Source: Micromonospora sp. RHAY321 (GTDB lineage Bacteria; Actinomycetota; Actinomycetes; Mycobacteriales; Micromonosporaceae). From it: 64,000 nt of DNA. The stretch covers positions 1 through 64,000 of the forward strand of contig NZ_JAMHIW010000009.1 of NCBI RefSeq assembly GCF_023896955.1, in the 5' to 3' direction. Of the stretch, positions 45,624 through 53,726 are shown piece by piece. The first letter of the stretch is position 1. Every line of letters begins with the position of its first letter. A model generated the notes under the pieces. It made no database searches. It was not told where the DNA came from and saw nothing but the letters and a program-made list of their open reading frames with translations. Made by a program: the position numbers and the translations under genes.

Positions 45624-48600
45624 GTACAAGCACAGGGCTGCGGGAGATCACCGACGCGGACTTCGACGAGGCTCTGGAACGGATTCTCGTGCCCCGGTTG
45701 TCTGGCCTGATCGCGGGCCGCGGGCCGGGCCACTGTGCCCGGATCACAGACGTCCCAGCCCCGCTGGCCGAGCGCCTGTGCCGGCGGCTGCGCGACGCCT
45801 CGGGCAGCCGCGCCCAGATCCACGTCCTCGGCCAGCCGCCGGTGGTGGCCGAGGACGTGGCCGTGACGAGCACCAAGCTGGTAGAGCTGCGCAACCCGGA
45901 CGCCGAGGGCCGGCAGCGCCCGGTCCTGCTGGTGTTCATCCCGCCGGGCGTGCACGTCAGTGCCGAGGACTCCTTCGACGTGGCCACCTTCGAAGACGTG
46001 GCTCTTGGTTCCGTCTACCCGGAGCTCGTCGAGCGGCTGCTTGCCAGCGTGCCGGTCGAGCTTCGCCACGACATCGGCGAGGTGTTCGCCGTCCTCGACG
46101 ACGGCACGGCCGTGGGGCGGCCGGGCGTCGGCGCAGCAAGGCCGGCCGGGGCCGCCGAGCGGGCACGGTACCTGCTGACCGTGACCGCCAACGACCACGA
46201 CCGGCAGGCGGCCGGCGCGGCGTTGTTCGAGCTCGGTCTGGTCCCCGACTTCGAAGTCTTCACCGATCCGGCCAACCTCCGAACCAAGGTAGAGCGCAAC
46301 GCCAGCCGGGTCCGCACCCTCAGCACACCGGACCGCTCGGTTCGGCAACGAGTGCTCGCCATGCGGCTAACCGACCGGGCCTTCCGAGCAAGGCTTGCGG
46401 ACTTCCTCGTCCACACGGGCCTAGAGGATCCAAGGACGTGGACCCGACGAATCGTCGTTGACCACGCGAACTGGCCGCTGGCCTTCCACCGCTGGCCCCT
46501 GCCCGACGAGCAGCCCGCACCCACCGTCAGGATTGAAGTCGACGAACTGAATTTGCCGCTGGCCGGCAGCAGCCAGGAGCACGCCAAACACCCGGTGCTC
46601 GCCAACATCACCGGGCAGCCGTACCTCCTCGCCGGCCCAACCGGACCAGCACAGCTCCCCGTTGCCTTTCGGGTCGAACCCGACCCCCGAGGGGTCACCG
46701 GCCTGGCCAGGTTCGCCGTGCGTCTGGTCTCGGAGGACGCCGGACCGACCGGCATTCAGGCCACCGTCAAGGTCTCCACCACGGCCCGGGACCCGTACAA
46801 GGCCGTCCTGAAGAAGCTCCGCGCCGTTCACCTGGAACCCGGCTGGCACTACCTGCACGTCCAGGCGCTCGACGCGGCCGGCGTCCCACTGCCCACCGCC
46901 ACCGACCAGGGTCGCGCGCCGATTAGCACCGCACCAGGCAGCACGGCGCCAATCGGCCACCCGCCCGAGGAGAGCGACCGCTTCTACGTCGTCGCCGACG
47001 GCGACCTCGATGAGCCTCCGCCGCAGCAGCGGGTGAGCAGGGGGCACGGCGTCACCCAGGTGCTGAGACAGCTGCAGTTCGCCGCCCTCGCTGAGGGGCG
47101 CGACTGGCGCGCGATCACCTGCCGTTCGGCAGCCTGGAAGGACCCGGACCGCACGACGGTGGCGGCGGGGTTCGGCGCGCGAGGCAGCACCGACATCGTG
47201 CTCGGCCCGGTCCTTGGCACCCTGGAGCGGGAAATCCTGGCCGCACCACGACAGCTGCGCCCCTGGCGGATCAGGGTGGCGGCCGGCACCCAGCCGCAGC
47301 TCGATCCCCCCATGGCACACGACACCGATTCAGCGGGTGGCCAGCTGACCGACGCAGACGAGCCGACCAGCGTGCTTCTGCAGGCACGTGCCGCGGTGTT
47401 CCAAGCCGTAAGCGGCACCGACGGCATGGTTCTGGCCGGCCGGGACCTGTCCGAGCTCCGCGAGCCGATCATCGCCTACGCCCAGGCGTACGCCACCGCC
47501 CTCACTTCGTACCTGCGCCGCGTGGAGCAGCCGGCCGTCGGGCCCGGACTGCTGCGTGACCTCGCCGGGCTACTGCGTATCGACACCGTGACGGTCGACC
47601 ACCGTGACGCCGGCGGTGCCCACCGCGAGCTCATCCTGGTCGCCCCTACCCATCCGGTCCGGATGCTATGGCTGCTGACCTGGGCCGAGCTGGGTCGCAA
47701 GTGGCTGGACGACGCGACGGCCGCCTCCGCCAACACGATCGCCGCCGCCGGCCACACGCTCCTAGGACTCGATCCGAACGGGTTTCCCTTGACCGTGGTG
47801 ACCGATGACGGGCGGCTGACTATGGCTGCCGCAAATCTCACCCCGTACTGGGGCGTCTGCCTGCCTTCCGAGACCCAGGACCCGCAGACAGTCCTCATGG
47901 ACCTAGCCACAGCGCTAAAGGTCGCCGGTGGGCCAGCGGCGGGAAGCGCGGTGTCAGCTACCGCACTGGCCGACCGGCTCGAACGGTACCTGCGCATGCA
48001 CCCGTACGTCCGCACGCTGGTGGTATGCGTGATCAACCCGGGCCGCGGCGAAACCCTCGCCGATACTCTGGTCGAACTCGAACGCCGACCGGCGATGCGG
48101 CACCTCACCTACGACCTGCGTCTGTTCACCACCGACCCGCAAGCTCTCGACGTCGGCGAAGCGCTCGCCGAGCTCCTGCGCGGGACCTGGAGCGCCACAG
48201 CCGAGGCGGAAGCCTTCTGTACGCCGAGCCACACCACACCGATGCCAAAACTGTCGGTCGCTGTCCGACCACTCGACGAGTACCGTTCCGCCACGAGCCA
48301 GCACAGCGCCCACGTGACGTTCCTGTTCGATGCATTCGCTGGCGAGCAGTTCGACGTGGGCGACGACCTCGATCCCGTCCCCGTCCCCGTCCACGGCCTC
48401 GTCCAGCCGATGAATCTGAAGTTCAACGACACCGGCACGGTGGTGGCCTGGCACAAGCAACCCCGTCATGGCAGAGCGCGCGAACTGCCCGACGCCGAGG
48501 AATGCTCGGACCTGCTCGCCGCACTACCGGCAACCATCGCCGCAGCCACCGCCACCGTAACCACCGGAGAACCCGGACTGGGACGGGTTCTCCGGATCAC

Positions 48601-51085
48601 CCTTAGCCTTGACGCCGATGACACCGCTCTGCTGCACCAGGCCCACCGGTATAGCGACTGGGTCATCACCATCGACCGCACCCTCGGCGTCGAGTACTTC
48701 GATAGCCCCGGCAGCACCCGCCGGCCCAGCTACGTCATCGACTACGCACCAGACGGCGACGCGGGACTCAGCCATCACATCGTCGTCAGCTCTCGATCGA
48801 TCGACGAGCTGCGCGCCATGCTCACCCCGATGGTCGACCAACACGGCGTGCAAATCGACCGGCGTCACGCCGGTACGTTCTTCGACCAGCTACGGCTCCT
48901 GTCCGGACGGCTCGCCTTCAAGATCGCATCGGCCGCGCCTAACCAGCGCACCGAAGTCTTGGGTCTCGCCATGGCGCGGCTGTACCTGGACTACCAGGGC
49001 GCCCTGCAGGATCAGATCCTGGTCCCGCTCGACGCGCACCTAGAGCTCTACCGCGAGGCCCGCCGCCGCGCCGACGAGGTCGCCGAAAGCGTGACCCTGC
49101 GCCGTACTGACCTTGCCCTTTTCAGCCTCGACGCACGTCGGCGTACGATCACCTGCCGCCTCGTCGAAGTCAAATGCCACACCGCCTTGACCACCATTAC
49201 CGACCTGCAACACCTAAGAGACACCATCGTCGAGCAGCTCGACCGCAGCGCAAACGTCCTCGCCGACAGCTTCGACCCCCACCGTCACCAGCCCGACCGC
49301 CCCGACCGCCCGGTCCGCAACACCGAGCTGGCCGCACTGCTGCGCCACTACCTTGGGCGGGCAGTACGGCACGGGATCATGAATCTCGAAGCCGCAACCG
49401 AGGCGCACTGGCTGCTCGACCACCTCGACTGGACCTACCGCCTCGACTTCACCCGGACCGGCCTGATCTTCGACCTCTCCGGCTCGGGAACCAGCGTCGA
49501 CTCCGAAGCGGGCGTCGAGTTCCACCGAATCGGCCGAGACATCGTCGAAGACCTCCTCGGCGCGATCGAGACCGATCCCGTGCTCGCGGCACGCGGGTCC
49601 GCTGACAGCCAGACCTCGCCGACGAGCAGCCGCCGCGATCTTGCCGTCCCACGGCTCGCCGACGCGGCGTTTCAGTCGCCCGCTAGGTCACATGAGGTCC
49701 CAGGCTACGAGCCTGCGCAATCTGACCAATCCCTGGCTGCCGAAGACGATGTCGTCGACGATCAGCCCGCCTACGACGGCAGCACCGGTGGTACTGCCGA
49801 GTCGGCGGTGCGTGAATCGAATGAGCCGCAACACCCAAGTCGACCGGCCGAGCAACCGGCCCTCCGAGGGGGCGAGCAGAACCCGGCCGTCATTCCGGAC
49901 ATCGTCGTGGGCGCAAACCGTCAGTCGCCGCAGTACGGCGTCCTCGGTGAGATCTCAGGCAAGCGGATCGCGCTCGACCTCAACGAGACCCATACCATCA
50001 GCCTCTTCGGGGTCCAAGGTGGCGGGAAGAGCTACACCCTCGGCTCCATCATCGAGGCCGTGTCACTACCCGTTCCGCCTCTCAACCAGCTGCCCAGGCC
50101 GCTGGCCACCATCGTGTTCCACTACAGCCCGACGCTCGACTACCCGCCCGAGTTCGCCAGCATGGTGGCGCCCAACGACGACGCTGAGCAGGTCGCGCGA
50201 CTCCGCGAGCGCTATGGGGCCGAACCAGCGGCGCTGACCGACGTGGTCATGCTGGTGCCGGCCGACCAGGTCGAGCAGCGACGCAAGGAGTACCCGGCCA
50301 TCGAGGTTCGCCCACTCAAGTTCGGGTCGGGTGAACTGCGCGCCAGCCACTGGCGTTTCCTCATGGGGGCTGTCGGCAACCAGTCGACCTACATCCGTCA
50401 ACTCGGCCGCATCATGCGTGCCAACCGAAGTGCGCTCTCACTCGATGCGCTCCGCACTGGCATCGACCAGTCCACGCTGTCCGACCAGATCAAGCAGCTC
50501 GCCCACCAGCGGCTTGACCTCGCCGCCGACTACATCGACGACAACACTTGCATCCAGGACCTGATCCGTCCCGGCCGGCTGGTCATTGTCGACCTGCGGG
50601 ACGAACTCATCGAGAAGGACGAGGCACTCGGCCTGTTCGTCGTGCTCATGGAGCTGTTCGCGGAGGCCACGAGCGCAGGTGAGCGTTTCAACAAGCTCGT
50701 CGTCTTCGACGAGGCGCACAAGTACATCGAAAGCCCCGATCTCGTATCTGGCCTAATCGAAAGCGTCCGCGAGATGCGCCACAAAGGCATGAGCATCCTT
50801 GTCGCGAGCCAGGACCCACCCTCCGTCCCGATCCCGCTCATTGAGCTGTCTAACCACGTGATCCTGCACCGGTTTACTTCACCGGCCTGGCTCAAGCACC
50901 TGCAGAAGGCCAACGCCGCGCTAGCCGACCTGACACCGGCGAAACTGGCCGCGCTCGGGGTCGGTGAGGCGTACCTGTGGTCGAACAAGTCCACCGATCC
51001 CGCCCTGACTCGCTCCGCAGTCAAGATCTCGCTGCGCCCACGGGTGACCCGGCACGGCGGCGGTACGCGAACGGCAGTCGAATGA
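45620..51085 (+). CDS. Giant PD-(D/E)XK-like / HerA-type ATPase protein
   Basis: 1821 aa; ATG 45620 overlaps the previous stop (ATGA). The N-terminal ~1100 residues are unrecognised. About 1150-1230 holds a PD-(D/E)XK-like signature: RRTDLALFSLD (Asp1164) and LVEVKCHTAL (Glu1183-x-Lys1185). After a variable linker (about 1330-1420) comes a HerA/DUF87-type ATPase with Walker A GVQGGGKSYT (about 1464) and Walker B LVVFDEAHKY (about 1693), then ILVASQDP as sensor. The size and C-terminal ATPase recall DptH. It is probably the DNA-translocating effector that restricts unmodified DNA (inference). Confidence 0.85.
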   Translation: MSTSTGLREITDADFDEALERILVPRLSGLIAGRGPGHCARITDVPAPLAERLCRRLRDASGSRAQIHVLGQPPVVAEDVAVTSTKLVELRNPDAEGRQRPVLLVFIPPGVHVSAEDSFDVATFEDVALGSVYPELVERLLASVPVELRHDIGEVFAVLDDGTAVGRPGVGAARPAGAAERARYLLTVTANDHDRQAAGAALFELGLVPDFEVFTDPANLRTKVERNASRVRTLSTPDRSVRQRVLAMRLTDRAFRARLADFLVHTGLEDPRTWTRRIVVDHANWPLAFHRWPLPDEQPAPTVRIEVDELNLPLAGSSQEHAKHPVLANITGQPYLLAGPTGPAQLPVAFRVEPDPRGVTGLARFAVRLVSEDAGPTGIQATVKVSTTARDPYKAVLKKLRAVHLEPGWHYLHVQALDAAGVPLPTATDQGRAPISTAPGSTAPIGHPPEESDRFYVVADGDLDEPPPQQRVSRGHGVTQVLRQLQFAALAEGRDWRAITCRSAAWKDPDRTTVAAGFGARGSTDIVLGPVLGTLEREILAAPRQLRPWRIRVAAGTQPQLDPPMAHDTDSAGGQLTDADEPTSVLLQARAAVFQAVSGTDGMVLAGRDLSELREPIIAYAQAYATALTSYLRRVEQPAVGPGLLRDLAGLLRIDTVTVDHRDAGGAHRELILVAPTHPVRMLWLLTWAELGRKWLDDATAASANTIAAAGHTLLGLDPNGFPLTVVTDDGRLTMAAANLTPYWGVCLPSETQDPQTVLMDLATALKVAGGPAAGSAVSATALADRLERYLRMHPYVRTLVVCVINPGRGETLADTLVELERRPAMRHLTYDLRLFTTDPQALDVGEALAELLRGTWSATAEAEAFCTPSHTTPMPKLSVAVRPLDEYRSATSQHSAHVTFLFDAFAGEQFDVGDDLDPVPVPVHGLVQPMNLKFNDTGTVVAWHKQPRHGRARELPDAEECSDLLAALPATIAAATATVTTGEPGLGRVLRITLSLDADDTALLHQAHRYSDWVITIDRTLGVEYFDSPGSTRRPSYVIDYAPDGDAGLSHHIVVSSRSIDELRAMLTPMVDQHGVQIDRRHAGTFFDQLRLLSGRLAFKIASAAPNQRTEVLGLAMARLYLDYQGALQDQILVPLDAHLELYREARRRADEVAESVTLRRTDLALFSLDARRRTITCRLVEVKCHTALTTITDLQHLRDTIVEQLDRSANVLADSFDPHRHQPDRPDRPVRNTELAALLRHYLGRAVRHGIMNLEAATEAHWLLDHLDWTYRLDFTRTGLIFDLSGSGTSVDSEAGVEFHRIGRDIVEDLLGAIETDPVLAARGSADSQTSPTSSRRDLAVPRLADAAFQSPARSHEVPGYEPAQSDQSLAAEDDVVDDQPAYDGSTGGTAESAVRESNEPQHPSRPAEQPALRGGEQNPAVIPDIVVGANRQSPQYGVLGEISGKRIALDLNETHTISLFGVQGGGKSYTLGSIIEAVSLPVPPLNQLPRPLATIVFHYSPTLDYPPEFASMVAPNDDAEQVARLRERYGAEPAALTDVVMLVPADQVEQRRKEYPAIEVRPLKFGSGELRASHWRFLMGAVGNQSTYIRQLGRIMRANRSALSLDALRTGIDQSTLSDQIKQLAHQRLDLAADYIDDNTCIQDLIRPGRLVIVDLRDELIEKDEALGLFVVLMELFAEATSAGERFNKLVVFDEAHKYIESPDLVSGLIESVREMRHKGMSILVASQDPPSVPIPLIELSNHVILHRFTSPAWLKHLQKANAALADLTPAKLAALGVGEAYLWSNKSTDPALTRSAVKISLRPRVTRHGGGTRTAVE

Positions 51086-51147
51086 GCCATCGGAGCTGCC
51101 TGGCACAACCTGAATCCTACGCGTTTCCCGTTGAGAAAGGAAAACAA

Positions 51148-51321
51148 ATGAATTCAGAAGAGGTTGATCTCTCAAATAACTGCCCAGGAACTGGGCGGCA
51201 AGGAAAGATTGAGTACCAACAAGGCGGCGACGATTGGTACGTCAAATGTCCCGTTTGCGGAACGACCTGGGCGGGGGGCAATCACACCATCGAGGCACAC
51301 GAGGATTGGCGTGCGCGATAG
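51148..51321 (+). CDS. 57-aa zinc-ribbon protein
   Basis: ATG 51148 with AAAGGA upstream. Contains NCPGTGRQG, then VKCPVCGTTWAGG and HTIEAHEDW: one CPxxG and one CPVCG knuckle plus two His. Codon use is AT-richer than the operon upstream, like the next gene. It is probably a small nucleic-acid-binding or adaptor protein; its partner is unknown. Confidence 0.65.
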   Translation: MNSEEVDLSNNCPGTGRQGKIEYQQGGDDWYVKCPVCGTTWAGGNHTIEAHEDWRAR

Positions 51322-51494
51322 CCGCGCGATGTGCTAGCGCAGTCACCGATCAGCCGTCGTGCGGCCGGTTCGGCTATCGCCAGCGACCCGGACCGGTTGG
51401 CAGGGTGTAGCGGCGTGACCGGGGACAGCGGCGCGTGCCCCGGCCGTCGACACACCGCTTTTCGAAGTTAGCCTTTTTGGCTGAGAGGGATTAG
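51322..51494. other. Intergenic, possible promoter of the RNase III-like gene
   Basis: No gene. GAGAGGG lies 6 nt before GTG 51495. Confidence 0.4.
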
Positions 51495-53435
51495 GTGACC
51501 GTGACCGCACTTGATAGTCCCCTCGCGATTCAGATATTCGGTGAAGTTCCAGGTATCCTTTCATATTTCTCGGACAATCGGCCAGTCCTTGATCTTCTGC
51601 AAAACCACGGGCTTGATCGCATAGGTCTTGAATCAATTGAATCTGATCTGAAAATTGCGCTTATGCGCCCCTCCTTCGTGCACGAGCAAGCCCTTGAGCT
51701 CCCAGGCATGACCAGTGGTTTACTGCAGGCCCTAGCCGCCCTCGGCCGAACCTTTGTTCGGCGGGAAGCCGCAGTTCATGCACTGCTGACCCTCAAAGTC
51801 AGTAACCAGGCTGACTTGCATAACCGCGTGAGTGAAATACTCAGCAGTATTCCGCAGCTCACTTCGAAAATGTCGTGGATTCGCAAATCCTCGTTAGTGG
51901 CAAGATCCGAAGATCGGGAAAGCTTCTCGCCTGCGGTCTGCGCCGAAATTTGCCATCAACTCTTGGGTTTTCTATGCGTTGCGGGACAGGCCCCCGCTGC
52001 TGCAAGCCTCGCTCGCTCTCTATTCGGGGCTAGCAGTACCATCGTCCCTGCGGAAGTCGTCGACGGGACTGTACTTGGTAAGCGGTCCCATAGAACCCCT
52101 CGAGAGCATCTGGATGTGGTAAGCCAGGTGGTGCGTCTATTCAAATTGCCTGAGCGTGCATCAATCTTGGTGTCGTCTGCGTTGACTCATAGGTCTTGGA
52201 CGTACAGCATGAACCAAGCGTCTAGATCGGCTTCTCCAAATTCGAGTCCAGTGCTAGCTGCTTTTGGATCCGCCGTACTCTCCTACGAGTACGCGTTATC
52301 TGCTGTGACTCAGGCTTGTCGACAGCCTCCTGCCGTTTTCAGGTTTGAAGACCTAACACAGACCCACTTCGTGAAATCATTTGAACTTGCGAAGCTTGAG
52401 CCCGGAGTGCTGCTGTCGCCGAGCGAAGAGCGGCTTGGTATGCGAGAGAAGATGGCCGCCGAATTTTTTAAGGCGGTGGTTGGTGCTGTCTACTTGGCAA
52501 AGGATTGCCCAAATACGCTCGTTGCCGACTGGCCCGCCGAGTGGGCGATTATTTTAAGGCACATCGCACCCGGTGTTCTTCGGGCACTTAGTCCTATCGA
52601 CGCGTTGACTAAGACGCTTAAGACGACCCAGATTGAGATCGAGGCATGGCGGGTTGAGGTCCGAGGTCCGAAGCATGCGGAGCAATTCCGGGCTTACTTG
52701 ACGATTAATAGCCCCGCTCTCGGCAAGTCCTGCATAATTGACGGCCCGTTAACTTCCGGGCGTGACGTCATCGCTAAGAGTAGCGCAGCACAAATTGTGC
52801 TCGAGGCTCTGGTCGCCGACTACGAGGATTTTGCTGCCGGCGCCGCATCCCCCCTCGCTAGCTTCATCCACGACCACTTCCGCACACTAACAGAGGAATA
52901 TGGGACCCGCCTCACCGATGATCGCAGCGCAGGCACCAGCGGTTCTGGTCGCCGTTGTTATCGATATGTTGCTGTAGAGGCTTACATCCCAGCCGGAGCG
53001 CGGTATCCTGAATCTGGCAGTCGCGTAATGGTTCGTCCAGAAGCAGGGTTAGTCAGCCGATACCTTGACTGGCTTGTTGGATCAGGTAGGCGTCTCGTTC
53101 CTCGTCACCGCATATCGGTGCCTGGCGCTAAGGGCTATCTCTTCACCGATATTTTTGACGCCCTTACCTTCGAGCTCGTGGAGGCAAAATCTTCTGCGCG
53201 TCGTGATCCCGTGCGGTTGGCTATAGGCCAATTGCTCGACTATGCGAGGTTTGTGAGTTACCGCAGGCTTGCTGTCCTGCTGCCATCCCGGCCTGAGGAC
53301 GACTTATGTGACCTGTTAATCTCTCTCGGCATCTCCTGCATTTACGAGGCTGGGCCAGGCGATTTTTGCCGAATCGACGCCGATGCGGGTAGCAATGGCC
53401 CATATCCTTACGGTTCCGAGCCGCCTGCGCGCTGA
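51495..53435 (+). CDS. Tandem degenerate RNase III-like domains + dsRBD + PD-(D/E)XK nuclease
   Basis: 646 aa from GTG 51495. Residues 55-178: first RNase III-like helical domain (FVHEQ, LAALGRTFV). 215-360: second, clearer one (LTHRSW at 230, AAFGSAVL at 255, MREKMAAEFFKAVVGAVYL at 316). The acidic catalytic positions of LEFLGDAVL and ADxxEALIG read Ala, Ser, Glu and Lys, so both domains are probably inactive. 366-440: dsRBD-like (SPIDALTKTL, WRVEVRGPKHAEQF, SGRDVIAKSSAAQIVLEAL). 480-640: PD-(D/E)XK-like domain with Asp552 and ELVEAKSS (Glu563-x-Lys565), then RLAIGQLLDYARF. Codons are much AT-richer than its neighbours, indicating transfer. Domain calls are by eye. Confidence 0.7.
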   Translation: MTVTALDSPLAIQIFGEVPGILSYFSDNRPVLDLLQNHGLDRIGLESIESDLKIALMRPSFVHEQALELPGMTSGLLQALAALGRTFVRREAAVHALLTLKVSNQADLHNRVSEILSSIPQLTSKMSWIRKSSLVARSEDRESFSPAVCAEICHQLLGFLCVAGQAPAAASLARSLFGASSTIVPAEVVDGTVLGKRSHRTPREHLDVVSQVVRLFKLPERASILVSSALTHRSWTYSMNQASRSASPNSSPVLAAFGSAVLSYEYALSAVTQACRQPPAVFRFEDLTQTHFVKSFELAKLEPGVLLSPSEERLGMREKMAAEFFKAVVGAVYLAKDCPNTLVADWPAEWAIILRHIAPGVLRALSPIDALTKTLKTTQIEIEAWRVEVRGPKHAEQFRAYLTINSPALGKSCIIDGPLTSGRDVIAKSSAAQIVLEALVADYEDFAAGAASPLASFIHDHFRTLTEEYGTRLTDDRSAGTSGSGRRCYRYVAVEAYIPAGARYPESGSRVMVRPEAGLVSRYLDWLVGSGRRLVPRHRISVPGAKGYLFTDIFDALTFELVEAKSSARRDPVRLAIGQLLDYARFVSYRRLAVLLPSRPEDDLCDLLISLGISCIYEAGPGDFCRIDADAGSNGPYPYGSEPPAR

Positions 53436-53726
53436 ATCGTATCGGACCGCTGCTGTGACGCCGGCGCTGCACTACGGGTTGCCGGGTCGGTGGAGATGAG
53501 GAATCCGGCGAACTTGCTGCGCAAAGCGATCCGGCACCTGGACCCACCCGCGCTGCGAAAACTGTCCGGGATCTTGGCGTCGTGAGCGGAGCCCGGATTT
53601 GAGTGAAGCTGGATGCGCGAGTTGGCACCAGAACCAGGTTGGAGCATCCATTGACCGTGCCGGTGGACGCTCCACCGCTCGCTTAGGACGAGGTAGTCCA
53701 GGTCATTGAGCGCAGGCGAGCTTGCC
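53436..53726. other. Convergent intergenic region with small hairpin
   Basis: A 7-bp hairpin CGGTGGA-CGC-TCCACCG (53661-53677) is the only structured element. A short readable stretch (NPANLLRKAIRHLDPPALRK around 53502) may be a gene tail but has no start. Confidence 0.35.

Noticed and set aside
36355..51085. Standard BREX or Pgl system
   Set aside because: No PglZ phosphatase-domain protein, no BrxC/PglY-type ATPase, no Lon-like BrxL; the methyltransferase is a short HsdM with a separate HsdS rather than PglX.
51495..53435. Active RNase III housekeeping enzyme (rnc)
   Set aside because: Catalytic acids are replaced in both RNase III-like domains, the protein is three times longer than Rnc, and the context is a defence island.
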